A DNA stretch of 64,000 nt. It comes from Candidatus Fukatsuia endosymbiont of Tuberolachnus salignus. Its GTDB lineage: Bacteria > Pseudomonadota > Gammaproteobacteria > Enterobacterales > Enterobacteriaceae. The notes under the pieces are model-generated. The model had not been told where the DNA came from, searched no databases, and saw only the letters and a program-made list of their open reading frames with translations. The DNA lies in assembly GCF_964030845.1 (NCBI RefSeq), contig NZ_OZ034983.1, forward strand, positions 1,860,001 through 1,924,000. The letters are read 5' to 3'. Each line of letters begins with the position of its first letter. The first letter of the stretch is position 1. The position numbers and the translations under genes are program-made. Positions 1 to 8,436 of this stretch are shown in pieces.

Positions 1-60
1 CAAACCCAAGAGAATATATGAGAATAACGTTCTTAAAAAAACCTCTGGAAGATTTATAGA

Positions 61-665
61 ATGAATTTGAAAGCCATTAGCCCATTGTCAGCGGAAGAAT
101 TTCGGCGTTTAACAGGTGTAAAAAGGGCTAGGTTTGATGAGAGGGTTAAATTACTTGGGGGCTCCCGAACGGCAAAGAGAGCACGCGGAGGTCGACCCAA
201 AACTTATCCTCGAAGAGGTCTTGCTAATCAAAAAAGCACCGCAAGTACTATTTAGGGAAAAAGAAACGACGTACCTTAAAAAGCCAGATTGTCGTAGATA
301 AGGCCAGTCGATGTGTTATTTGTACAAATTTCAGTAATGGAAAGCGCCCCGATTTTCGGTTATTTAAAGCATCCAATATTCACTTTAAAACGAGCACCAA
401 GGTATTGACGGATACGGGTTATCAAAGGTTAGATAAGCGGCATGCCAATAGTGCGTTGCCAAAGAAAAAGTCAAAAAAATGCCCACTGACTATTGAGGAT
501 AAAAAAATAGGGCACTATCAAGTCAGCGAGTTCTGAATGAGAATGTCATTGGACATGTTAAAACGGTTTAAAAGTATTGCAAATAAATATCGAAATAGAC
601 GAAAGCGATTTGGACTGCGGTTCAATTTAATTGCCGGAATTTATAACTATGAATTGGATTTGTAG
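61..665 (+). pseudogene. IS5-family-type transposase remnant
   Basis: The first 64 codons encode the N-terminal helix-turn-helix region of a DDE transposase, with an FDERVKLL segment and a GGRPKTY motif, then a stop. From about 258 a second frame encodes the catalytic core (VVDKASRCVICTNFSNGKRPDF), ending at a stop near 535. A third frame at 540-665 gives the C-terminus, with RRKRFGLRFNLIAGIYNYE typical of the IS5/ISL2-like group. The gene therefore has at least two frame breaks and probably an internal deletion, so it cannot make transposase. Assignment to the IS5 superfamily is from motif memory; the exact IS is unknown. Confidence 0.75.
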
Positions 666-711
666 GGTTTGGAAAGAACTCTACTGATTGCTCTACCTTT
701 TATTCATCTCA

Positions 712-966
712 TTATTTCATTTGGAGTCCTAGTTTAATGCAAAAGATTGCCATTTTCTCGATTTTCCGAGGATCTTTATTGGCGACAGTACCCTCATCTA
801 CCGGAAGATCAAGCAATATGACATCAATATCCAGAAAGGAAATGGCATATTCATGTTGTTTAAAAAACAACTTATCATCATTATATTTATCAAGGAATTG
901 ATTACAGTTGGCATGATGAAATGCTATTTCATAGAGATGATAATGATTATCTATATTTTGAATTTT
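712..966 (-). pseudogene. unidentified ORF fragment
   Basis: An open frame of 84 codons on the minus strand has no upstream ATG, because a stop lies directly before it. It encodes a plausible globular segment containing FLDIDVILLDLPVDEGTV and ends IKLGLQMK. I do not recognise the family. It looks like the 3' end of a gene that has lost its 5' part, in an AT-rich stretch between an IS remnant and ydfG. It could also be a chance frame. Confidence 0.3.
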
Positions 967-1190
967 TTATAATAACTGAGTTGGCTTATCTTAGCCTTCT
1001 TATTTATTATATATGAAATTCATCTCATATTATATACGGCCCGAGTTTTGTAAAATGACGAATATAAATGAATTAATAATATTTTATATCCTATTGAGGA
1101 TAAAAAATGTGATTAATAATATATCCTTGTATTTATTTGTGTTATCTTCTGGCAAAGTACGTTCTTGATATTTACTTTTGGAAGAAAAAT

Positions 1191-1961
1191 ATGGAAAGTA
1201 GGATTGCAATAATAACAGGTGCCACATCTGGCTTCGGAGAAGCGATTAGTAGAACTTTAGTACATGCAGATTGGCGAGTTATTGGTACAGGGCGCCGAAC
1301 CGAACGCCTGGCAAAATTGCATGATGAGCTGAAGAAGGCTAAGGGTAAGGAGGCTTTCTTGCCCTTAGCCTTTGACGTCAGAGACGAGGCTTCTACTCAA
1401 GCAGCCCTCTCCTCGCTGCCAACTGAGTGGAAGAATATCGATCTACTGGTCAACAATGCAGGGCTGGCACTTGGTCTGGAACCTGCGCATAAAGCCTCTT
1501 TAGAAAACTGGGAAAAGATGATTGAAACCAACATTATAGGGTTAATACGGATGACACATTTTTTGCTACCAGGCATGGTCGATAGAGGTAAAGGTCATGT
1601 GATCAATATGGGTTCTATTGCTGGCAATTACCCTTATCCTGGAGGAAATGTCTACGGTGCCACCAAGGCCTTTGTCAAACAATTTAGCCTCAATTTACGC
1701 GCTGATTTAATCGGGACACCCCTGCGTATCACCAACGTGGAGCCGGGTCTATGTGGTGATACTGAATTCTCCAACGTACGATTTCAAGGCGATGATGCTA
1801 AAGTGGCTGCTGTTTACCAAGGAGTGGAATTTATTCGCCCAGAAGACATCGCCAATACGGTGCTCTGGATCAGTCAACAGCCTCCTCATGTCAACATCAA
1901 CCGTATCGAGATCATGCCGGTAGCTCAGAGTTTTTCCGCGCTTAATATTAGCCGTCGTTGA
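1191..1961 (+). CDS. ydfG: YdfG-type SDR: NADP-dependent 3-hydroxy acid dehydrogenase / malonic semialdehyde reductase
   Basis: A short-chain dehydrogenase of 256 aa that oxidises 3-hydroxy acids such as L-allo-threonine and serine; in pyrimidine catabolism the family reduces malonic semialdehyde. The cofactor motif TGATSGFGE is at residues 8-16, the structural NNAG near 85, and the active-site Ser with YGATK near 155-160. The C-terminus HVNINRIEIMPV matches YdfG closely. The frame is open for 18 codons upstream, but the ATG at 1191 gives the normal YdfG N-terminus, with GGAAG about 10 nt before it. A hairpin follows the stop. It stands alone as an intact cytoplasmic enzyme among IS debris. 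Confidence 0.93.
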   Translation: MESRIAIITGATSGFGEAISRTLVHADWRVIGTGRRTERLAKLHDELKKAKGKEAFLPLAFDVRDEASTQAALSSLPTEWKNIDLLVNNAGLALGLEPAHKASLENWEKMIETNIIGLIRMTHFLLPGMVDRGKGHVINMGSIAGNYPYPGGNVYGATKAFVKQFSLNLRADLIGTPLRITNVEPGLCGDTEFSNVRFQGDDAKVAAVYQGVEFIRPEDIANTVLWISQQPPHVNINRIEIMPVAQSFSALNISRR

Positions 1962-1995
1962 TCATATTGTCGTTGAGTCATATTTTTATCGGGTA

Positions 1996-2040
1996 TGCCG
2001 TAAAATTTCAATCTGAAAGGTAAAGTTTTACGGCACGGTT
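1996..2040 (+). terminator. probable terminator of ydfG
   Basis: Inverted repeat TGCCGTAAAA (1996-2005) with TTTTACGGCA (2026-2035), about 35 bp after the ydfG stop and followed by CGGTTTTCT. The stem is 10 bp and extends further with mismatches. The T-tract is short, so it may be weak. Confidence 0.6.
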
Positions 2041-2054
2041 TTCTAGCTAATAAT

Positions 2055-2597
2055 TTAATTATAATGGACGGTAAAAGTGACATGGCTGTTAGCCTGGCCA
2101 CCTTTAATTACATTTTTTGTTTGAACGTAGCGAGCAACACATGGAATTTTAATCTCTTCGGAGATAGCACCATCGGGTACCTCAATTCTTCTTCTTAACA
2201 TCATCGGATTGCCTTCATGCAGTATTTGTATTCCTACATCGTCAGCAACAACAGCATGGAGCGATGGTTCTAATTCAAGTACATCAGAAAGATTATTCAC
2301 CGTTTTACCGTTTAGGGTTAAACGAACCTCAGAATAAGGATCACAGCTTAGTAAAATTTTGAATTTTCGATCGGCTGCATAACGGCCAATCCCCGAAAAA
2401 TATTTCGTTAAAACATTGCCAAGTAGCACAGTAACATTAGGAGTAAGGATCTCACAACTAGCAATCCTTATATTTAATCCACTTATTTTAATGGGTATCT
2501 CGTTTTGCCGCTTATAAGCAAACTTAAAAGTAAAAACGCTTATATTAATCGAAGAACGTTCATCAACTTCTGGATAAAAACTATCCGTGGTTTTATA
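2055..2597 (-). pseudogene. fimbrial (chaperone-usher pilin-domain) protein, 5'-truncated
   Basis: The frame is open from a stop at 2598-2600 to 2055, about 180 codons, with no plausible start at its head. The protein has the pilin-domain signature: an N-terminal Cys (IASCEI), a second Cys (KIPCVARY) and a C-terminal beta strand GGQANSHVTFTVHYN with penultimate Tyr, as needed for donor-strand exchange on the usher. Adhesin-type subunits share this C-terminal domain, so it could be an adhesin or a minor pilin. No chaperone or usher is nearby. The 5' part was lost at the junction with an ISAs1 remnant. A GTG at 2429 could start a 124-aa product, but that would lack the first pilin strands. Confidence 0.65.
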
Positions 2598-2626
2598 TCA
2601 GGGCGGGATTCCACTTTGCTGATTTT

Positions 2627-2790
2627 TTAACCAAAAATAAGTTTACTACGAAAATCGGCTGACCAGGCGGCTCGTCTACGTTTACTGGCAATACTATCTT
2701 GTTTACCTTTGTGCTGTTTAATCACACCCAACGCGACGCGATTGAAAAGAGCGACATGGGCTGCTCCATCCGGAGCTTTTATCAAGGCTG
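2627..2790 (-). pseudogene. ISAs1-family transposase, C-terminal fragment
   Basis: About 50 codons reading ALFNRVALGVIKQHK, then SIASKRRRAAWSADF and a stop. This matches the C-terminal pattern of ISAs1/H-repeat transposases (NLLK...SIRAKRKRAGWD). The rest of the transposase is absent. The fragment directly abuts the fimbrial stump, so an ISAs1 insertion or later deletion probably removed the 5' end of that gene. Confidence 0.65.
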
Positions 2791-2893
2791 CCTCCTAAGG
2801 TCGGCGACGTGAAGTAGTCTGTTATCTCTTGATTTTTTTGAAGAAACGGTGTTATCTATTAGCCGGTCCCGTTACTCGTTCAGCTAAGGTGTT

Positions 2894-3142
2894 ATGCCTA
2901 AAAATATCTGTCACTCACATCAAACAGCGCATACCAAAATGGTGAAGCAGACCTTGAAAGAGGTTGCTAAAGCCTTAGCCATGCCTTATCAGAAAACGCA
3001 TCAGGCCTTTACTGGCGGAGATAATCTTTTCATTACAGAGACGTTTTGGGAAATATTCTGGGCTCGCTTTCCCGCAGAGTCTGCAATGAATGCGGTCTAT
3101 TTTTGCCCGGAGTGTCGGTCGTTTGATCTAGAACACCCGTGA
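2894..3142 (+). CDS. small ORF upstream of IS91-type transposase
   Basis: An 82-aa ORF beginning MPKNICHSHQ and ending with a CPECRSFDLEHP segment, 15 bp before the transposase start at 3158. IS91-type elements often carry a small ORF upstream of tnpA, so this is plausibly the element's accessory ORF. The final Cys pair could be part of a zinc site. I recognise no domain and it may not be expressed as a separate protein. Confidence 0.4.
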   Translation: MPKNICHSHQTAHTKMVKQTLKEVAKALAMPYQKTHQAFTGGDNLFITETFWEIFWARFPAESAMNAVYFCPECRSFDLEHP

Positions 3143-3157
3143 TGCTTGAGCCGAAAG

Positions 3158-4339
3158 ATGAACCGTAAACTGCGTCATCCTTTTCAGGTCGGTCATGCGT
3201 GGTGGAATTACTATTGTGCTCATGCGGATAAAATACGGCCGGTGGTGGTCGATAATCTGATTAAACTGTTTTCCTGCGGAACATCGGCGCTGGGGTTTGC
3301 CAGCTGGCGCTGTCAAAAGGCAGGCTGTACGCACACCAAACGGATTTGCTTTACCTGCCACAGCCGTTCATGCCCTTCCTGTGGTAAGAAAGCCACAGAG
3401 CGGTGGGTGGCCAAACAGCGCACGGTGCTTCCCATCACAAAATGGCAACACATTACGTTCACTTTTCCCCGTGAGTTCTGGCCGTTGTTTGAGCTAAATC
3501 GTGCGCTGTTAACGCATCTCAGTCGTCTCGCTGCCAAGGTTATTTTAGATTTTTGCCAGCCAAAAAACCTATTGCCTGGCCTATTCACGGCGTTGCATAC
3601 GCATGGGCGAGCGCTGAATTGGCATCCTCATGTGCATCTTTCGGTGACCTGTGGCGGACTCGATGACAATGCCGAAAAATGGAAAAAAATCACGTTTAGC
3701 GGAAAAACGTTGATGAAACAGTGGCGTTATCAGATTATCACACTACTTCGTCAACAGTGGGATACCTTGCAATTACCACCGGAGTTATCACAAACCCTCA
3801 CGAGGCTGGGTCAACGGGAGCAGTTTCTGGATTTCCATTACCAACGGCATTGGAATATCGACCTGGCAAAGCCGACAGACAATGCCCAGCAAACGCTCAA
3901 TTATTTAGGCCGTTATTTAAAAAAGCCTCCGGTGTCGTTATCCCGGCTGGAACATTATAACGGCCAGGAAGTGACCTATCGCTACCTCAGTCATAAAACC
4001 CGAGAGCAAGAAAAACTTAACCTCAGTATGGACGAGTTTATTCAGCGTTTTATTAGCCACATTCCGGATAAACATTTTAGGATGGTCCGCTATTATGGTT
4101 TTTTAGCGCCCCGCCGTCGGACTACACTGCTGCCGATTATAGATGCTTTGTTGGGGCAGGAAAAAGAAAAAACCGTCAACATCACTTATGCGGCAATGTT
4201 AAAACGCCTAAGTCGTATTGGCCCTCATGAGTGCATCCTGTGTGGCTCTCGTTTGGTGCTAAGCGGTATCACATCAGGCTTGCCGTGGCATCAGTTAATG
4301 CTTCACCATGAATCTCTGGCAAAAATGAAGGGGATTTAG
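3158..4339 (+). CDS. IS91-family rolling-circle transposase
   Basis: HUH-superfamily transposase (Y2_Tnp) that moves single-stranded DNA from an origin-like end. An N-terminal zinc-binding region has Cys pairs (CQKAGC, CFTCHSRSCPSC at about residues 55-78). The metal-binding HUH motif is WHPHVHL near residue 151. The catalytic Tyr region is LNYLGRYLKKPPVSL near 245-260. At 393 aa from the ATG at 3158 it is full-length for the family; a TTG four codons upstream is the alternative start. No frameshift is visible, so this is one of the few intact transposases here. I could not define the terIS and oriIS ends. Confidence 0.85.
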   Translation: MNRKLRHPFQVGHAWWNYYCAHADKIRPVVVDNLIKLFSCGTSALGFASWRCQKAGCTHTKRICFTCHSRSCPSCGKKATERWVAKQRTVLPITKWQHITFTFPREFWPLFELNRALLTHLSRLAAKVILDFCQPKNLLPGLFTALHTHGRALNWHPHVHLSVTCGGLDDNAEKWKKITFSGKTLMKQWRYQIITLLRQQWDTLQLPPELSQTLTRLGQREQFLDFHYQRHWNIDLAKPTDNAQQTLNYLGRYLKKPPVSLSRLEHYNGQEVTYRYLSHKTREQEKLNLSMDEFIQRFISHIPDKHFRMVRYYGFLAPRRRTTLLPIIDALLGQEKEKTVNITYAAMLKRLSRIGPHECILCGSRLVLSGITSGLPWHQLMLHHESLAKMKGI

Positions 4340-4770
4340 CCTCTGCAGGGAAGGGGCGCCTCGCGTTCGAAAATGCTGGTTTTTTAAACGAAAATGACCC
4401 TATTATCACCCGGGACTCTCTACGTTAAGGAGAATAACCCTAAAGTTTGAAAATAATATCGTTTATTTTTTGATCCAATTCTGTTTTTGACAATAAAACC
4501 AAATTATTAAAATTCCTATCTATCAAGGCTGACGGAACGCAAAGACCTCTAGGCATTCCCGTTATCGCAGATCGTGTTGTTCAGGCAGCGGTGAAAATTG
4601 TTATCGAACCTCTTTTTGAGGCTACCTTCAAGGATTGCTCGTATGGCTTCCGGCCTCGGAAGAATGCACAACAAGCATTGCGGGAAATCTACAAGTGGCT
4701 GAATTTCAAGTGCCACTGGGTGGTAGATGCGGATTTGAAGTCGTACTTTGACACAATTCCGCACGATAAA

Positions 4771-6564
4771 TTACTGCTGTCCGTTCGAACCAGAGTCATT
4801 GATCGCTCGGTTGTAAAGCTGATCGAGATGTGGCTTAAAGCTGGAGCGATGGAAGAGATGAAAATCCGGAAGGAGACGACCGGTACGCCGCAAGGGGGAG
4901 TGATTACTCCGCAAACAATCTGGCAAACTTCTGCCATATGTTTTGTCTGATCCTGCTTCCAGGCTGGTATCATTCCCGGGATTCACCCGAAAAACCACCA
5001 CAATTTCATCACGATAAATTTCTATCCGTTTCACCAGCGCACGCAGAATTTCTCGCTTCATCAGAAAATCGTCCGTACTCAGGCGTTCCGTGACCGCAGC
5101 AGCAAAATCCTCCACCCGGTTAACCAGTAGCAGCAACTCATGCTGGTTCTCTGTGGCCTGTTTCACCTTCACTCTCTGGCGCGCAAGTTCCGCCAGCCTG
5201 AGCGTCATCACTCTGATCCGTGGTTCAAAGTCTGTTTTGCCAATCAGCCCTTCGGCAAAACTATCAATCAATCGGGACCGCCCCACGTTTAGCTGATTTT
5301 CTTGCTTTTTCAGACGCTCAGCATCTGCGGTCTGTCCACTGTGCTCTGACGCCTGCGTTAGACGCTGCTCATATTCTTTTTTCAGCCGTTCCGGCTCAGA
5401 CAGCAGCGCAATGACCTGTGCCCAGACCGTTTCATCCAGCATGGATGTCCTGACCTGTTTATTGTCACACACCCGAATGCCCCCAAAGCGGTAAGCATCC
5501 GTCCCAGTACAGTGGTAATAAGAATACTGCGCCCCCCCTTTTGCCGCAGATTTACTGACTTTTTTGCCATAATACGCATAGCGACAGTGGCCGCACACAG
5601 TCAGCCCCTGTAAGAGATAAGCGGCTCCCCGGCGCCCCTGTCGTGCATGTCGGCGGTTTTCTTCCAGCTGTTCGTTGACCGTCAAGAAAAGAGCGCTGTT
5701 GATGATGGCAGGCACAGGGATCCCGATGCCGTCATCCGGCTTACTTCGTATTACTGAATAACCGTTCTTGAGGATATCTGCACTGTTGCGCGCTGCTCTC
5801 ACCCGGGGACGGGGGGCGCAGTTTTTCGTTTTTCCGAACACAGCAAGTCCTTTGTAAGCGGGGTTCTTTAACATGCCCCATACCGTACTGCGGTCCCAGC
5901 CGGGTTTGCCGGTGGCGCTTTCTATGCCTTTCTCAGCCAGACGTCTGACCACACCGCCTAGACTCAGGCGCTCTATGCCAGCCCAACTAAATATCTTCCT
6001 GACCACGGAGGCTTCATGAAGGTTGACAATATACTGTGCGGGTGTCCCGTCCGGCTGCCTGCGGATATACCGATAACCGTAAGGTGCACCGGAAAGGACA
6101 CCGACATTACCACAGCGTGCACCGTGAAGCTTACCACGCCGGTTGCGCTCCATAATCTTTGCCCGCTCATATTCAGCAAACATCCCCTGCATCTGCAGAA
6201 GCATCATGTCTTCCAGCGTGTCGCCGGGGGTGTGACAGATAAAGATAACCTCCACGCCGCAGGCGCTGAACTCTTCCATCAGCAGAGCCTGATAGGCGTA
6301 TTTACGGGCTAGCCTGTCGGGCGACAGGATGTACAGGCATTCAATATCGCCTGCCGCCGCGTAGTCCCTCAGGCGCTCTAGTTGCGGGCGGATAAGTGTA
6401 GCACCGCTGACACCATCATCGATAAAGAGCATGGCGTCAGGCAACACGTGGCCGTCCTCACGGATGCGGTCCTTGATTGCTGCAAGCTGACTGCCGATGG
6501 TGCCATTTTTTACCTGTTGCCCGGAAGAAACGCGGGCGTAGAGTGCGACCAGTGCCTTGTTCAT
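4771..6564 (-). CDS. large serine recombinase of the 2-kb element
   Basis: The N-terminal resolvase domain begins LVALYARVSSGQQ, with the nucleophilic Ser in the ARVSS motif near residue 13, followed by DGVSG and SPDRLAR. A Recombinase domain with SVVRKIF and YKGLAVFG follows at about 160-270. A zinc-ribbon with CGHC and later Cys residues is near 325-375, then a coiled-coil segment. The element end is at codon 553; the last 44 or so residues and the stop come from flanking group II RT DNA read in antisense. The natural C-terminus therefore depends on the insertion site. It probably catalyses excision and integration at the ACTCCGC ends. The start ATG overlaps the stop of the 64-aa ORF. Confidence 0.85.
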   Translation of the reverse strand: MNKALVALYARVSSGQQVKNGTIGSQLAAIKDRIREDGHVLPDAMLFIDDGVSGATLIRPQLERLRDYAAAGDIECLYILSPDRLARKYAYQALLMEEFSACGVEVIFICHTPGDTLEDMMLLQMQGMFAEYERAKIMERNRRGKLHGARCGNVGVLSGAPYGYRYIRRQPDGTPAQYIVNLHEASVVRKIFSWAGIERLSLGGVVRRLAEKGIESATGKPGWDRSTVWGMLKNPAYKGLAVFGKTKNCAPRPRVRAARNSADILKNGYSVIRSKPDDGIGIPVPAIINSALFLTVNEQLEENRRHARQGRRGAAYLLQGLTVCGHCRYAYYGKKVSKSAAKGGAQYSYYHCTGTDAYRFGGIRVCDNKQVRTSMLDETVWAQVIALLSEPERLKKEYEQRLTQASEHSGQTADAERLKKQENQLNVGRSRLIDSFAEGLIGKTDFEPRIRVMTLRLAELARQRVKVKQATENQHELLLLVNRVEDFAAAVTERLSTDDFLMKREILRALVKRIEIYRDEIVVVFRVNPGNDTSLEAGSDKTYGRSLPDCLRSNHSPLRRTGRLLPDFHLFHRSSFKPHLDQLYNRAINDSGSNGQQ

Positions 6565-6904
6565 AACATTTTGCTCCGTCTAGCGGTTGAGCGGGCAGGA
6601 GCCCGGTGAGGTTTGGCCTGGGCCTGGTCGTGAGGGGTAAGCACGTGGTGGTTAACGGGAGTCAGCTGTTCATAAACATCCGTCAGCTGGTCGTCAGAAA
6701 ACCGGCTGGGCTCGAAAGTGATACGTACGTGTTGTGAAAATGGCTTCGGTTTCATTGCTGAGGGTCACTCCGTGTGCCGTTATCAGTCTCAATAACGAGG
6801 GAAAACTCAGTGATGCTCCCATCCGGATGACCAGACTTGAGGCAGCGCCGGTGAAAACGCAGGCCCCAGCTTACGCGAAAGTTTGCACTATTGTTTGCGG
6901 AGTA
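4905..6904. mobile_element. 2.0-kb serine-recombinase element with terminal inverted repeats
   Basis: The ends are exact inverted copies: TACTCCGCAAACAAT at 4905-4919 and its complement at 6890-6904. After a 3-nt gap both ends continue with GCAAACTT, making an imperfect 26-bp terminal repeat. The host RT gene is interrupted between 4904 and 6905, with AT (or ATT) duplicated at the edges, consistent with a serine recombinase using a 2-bp crossover. Inside are a large serine recombinase and a small upstream ORF, both leftward, with no other cargo. No TnpB is present, so it is not a standard IS607 layout. Confidence 0.8.
6561..6755 (-). CDS. small ORF coupled to the serine recombinase
   Basis: A 64-aa ORF inside the element, reading leftward into the recombinase with a 4-nt ATGA overlap. 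A GGAG lies about 12 nt before its ATG. The product is basic with a Pro/Arg-rich C-terminus (HRAPARSTARRSKML). I recognise no domain. The overlap suggests translational coupling, so it may be an accessory or regulatory protein for the recombinase, or simply a leader ORF. Confidence 0.45.
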   Translation of the reverse strand: MKPKPFSQHVRITFEPSRFSDDQLTDVYEQLTPVNHHVLTPHDQAQAKPHRAPARSTARRSKML

Positions 6905-7580
6905 ATTTCTCCCTTGCTCGCTAATCTCTACCTGCACTGGCTTGATTCGACGTGGGAGAAAAAGGCGTTCGGTAAACGTCCGCATGATGCTCATATCGTG
7001 CGATATGCCGACGATTTTGTGATTTTGTGCAGCAAGCGCCCGGAGTTTTATCTGGATCAGGCCAAGAAAGTCTTAGACCGACTTGGGTTGACGCTTAATG
7101 CCAAGAAAACGCGGATAGTTAATGCCATGAAAGAGCCGTTTGACTTTCTAGGTCACAGGTTCGCAGTTCAACCATCGAAAGTGACGGGCGAGTTGAAGAC
7201 CTTTTACTATCCGACTCCCAAGGCTATGAAGTCTGTTAAGCAGAAAATCCGTGATGTTGTCCGAAAAGGGCAGCACTGGGATTGGCCCACATTGGTGAAA
7301 GAAAAGGTAAACCCGATTCTTCGCGGATGGGGGAATTACTTCAAGACAGGTAATTCAAGGAAGCATTTCTTGAGCATAGCGAATTACACGATATGGACAC
7401 TCTGCATCATGTTGCGGAAGAAGCACAAGAAACGGGGTAAGGGGTGGAGGGACCACCCGCCGTCCTGGTTCTACGATTACCACGGGCTGTTTAAGCTGTA
7501 CAGCCTGTCCATAACCGGAGATGAAGGGAGTCGGTATGCCCGACCTGTGCCGTCGTAACGCTGTGGAAAGAAGACAGTCG

Positions 7581-7663
7581 GAAAGCCGTGTACGGGAAAA
7601 CTGCAAGCACGGTTTGACGAGAGGTCGCTGGGGAGATGATGTCAAACCAGAGACCTACTCTAC
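7581..7663 (+). ncRNA. group II intron domains V-VI and 3' splice site
   Basis: About 20 bp after the maturase stop lies AAGCCGTGTACGGG, a GAAA-type loop, then CTGCAAGCACGGTT, the catalytic domain V hairpin. It is followed by a domain VI-like hairpin and the 3' end CCTACTCTAC near 7663. The 3' exon runs straight into the ribosome-binding site of the exonuclease gene, so the intron was inserted just upstream of it. The 5' domains I-III are absent, so it cannot self-splice. Confidence 0.65.
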
Positions 7664-7708
7664 GAGCGGTTCTCCGTTTTGATGACAAGACAATTTATCG
7701 AGGTAAAA

Positions 7709-8329
7709 ATGGAACAACGAACAGAAGCCTGGTTTGCTGCAAGATGCGGCAAGGTCACAGCCAGCAAATTGGCAGAGGTGATGGCAAAAGTAAAAACAGG
7801 CGACGCAGCAACGCGAAAAAAATACAGGGCCGAGCTGATTTGCCAGCGTCTGACGGGGAAACGGGGAGACACCTTTGTCACGCTCGATATGAAGCACGGG
7901 ACGGCACTGGAACCCGTCGCCCGTGAGGCTTACATCTTGCGTGAATTTGCAGTAGAGGTCACGGAGGTCGGTCTCGTCGACCACCCCACTATTGAGGGGT
8001 TTGCGGCCAGTCCCGACGGATTGGTTAATGAGGATGGCCTGATCGAGATTAAATGCCCCAAAACCTGGACGCATCTGAAAACGATAAGAACAGGTGTACT
8101 CGAAAAAAAATACCTCCTGCAAATGCACGCGCAAATGCTGTGTACGGGGCGAAGATGGTGTGACTTTGTCAGCTATGATAATCGACTGCCTGACACATTA
8201 GCCTACTTCAAAAAGCGCATTCACTTTGATGAGGCACTGGGCAAGGAAATTGAAACAGAAGTGCGAAAATTTCTGCAGGAACTTGAAGATGAAATCGAAC
8301 AGATTAAAACGTATGGAAAAGTGGCATGA
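7709..8329 (+). CDS. lambda Exo-like (YqaJ family) viral recombination exonuclease
   Basis: A 5'-3' double-strand DNA exonuclease that acts in phage single-strand-annealing recombination with a Bet-type partner. The YqaJ fold is visible: RTEAWFAARCGKVTASKL at the N-terminus, HGTALEPVARE near 65, ASPDGLV near 102, and the PD-(D/E)XK core IEIKCPKTW near 112-120, then the QMHAQML helix. At 206 aa it is close to lambda Exo (226). I chose the ATG at 7709 because GAGG lies 8 nt upstream; ATG 7682 is in frame but too close to the intron end. No Bet or Gam partner is nearby. It probably derives from a lambdoid prophage. Confidence 0.85.
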   Translation: MEQRTEAWFAARCGKVTASKLAEVMAKVKTGDAATRKKYRAELICQRLTGKRGDTFVTLDMKHGTALEPVAREAYILREFAVEVTEVGLVDHPTIEGFAASPDGLVNEDGLIEIKCPKTWTHLKTIRTGVLEKKYLLQMHAQMLCTGRRWCDFVSYDNRLPDTLAYFKKRIHFDEALGKEIETEVRKFLQELEDEIEQIKTYGKVA

Positions 8330-8415
8330 AGATAACGCCACTGAAAAAAAGTGATCGTTTAGCGGATGAAATACGCGTAGAGTTGCCTGTCGATAATATC
8401 AACGCCACATTGTAG
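8326..8415 (+). CDS. tiny ORF overlapping the exonuclease stop
   Basis: A 29-aa ORF (MKITPLKKSDRLADE at its start) beginning at an ATGA overlap with the exonuclease stop. Such overlaps are normal in phage early operons. It may be a real mini-protein or the 5' remnant of the next phage gene. No domain is recognisable. Confidence 0.3.
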   Translation: MKITPLKKSDRLADEIRVELPVDNINATL

Positions 8416-8436
8416 AGAGAACCACAGGGAGAGACC

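Larger units (their letters stand above)
4527..7558 (+). pseudogene. group II intron reverse transcriptase/maturase, 5'-truncated and split by a mobile element
   Basis: The left part (4527-4904) begins inside the RT domain with ADGTQRPLGIPVIADRVVQ, covers FRPRKNAQQAL and WVVDADLKSYFD, and stops at TPQGGVI. The right part (6905-7558) resumes in frame with SPLLANLYLHW, the catalytic YADD near 7008, then the maturase X domain and C-terminus with GWGNYF. The first RT blocks are missing. Removing 4905-6904 plus one copy of the AT dinucleotide restores GGVISPLLANLY without frame change. The protein would have acted in intron splicing and retrohoming. Because of the 5' truncation it was probably dead before the second element inserted. 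Confidence 0.88.

Noticed and set aside
4771..4904. C-terminal 44 residues of the serine recombinase
   Set aside because: They are antisense of the group II RT gene, so not part of the natural recombinase.
6734..6904. Apparent N-terminal extension of the right-hand RT part
   Set aside because: This stretch is element DNA read through into the RT; the RT itself starts again at 6905.
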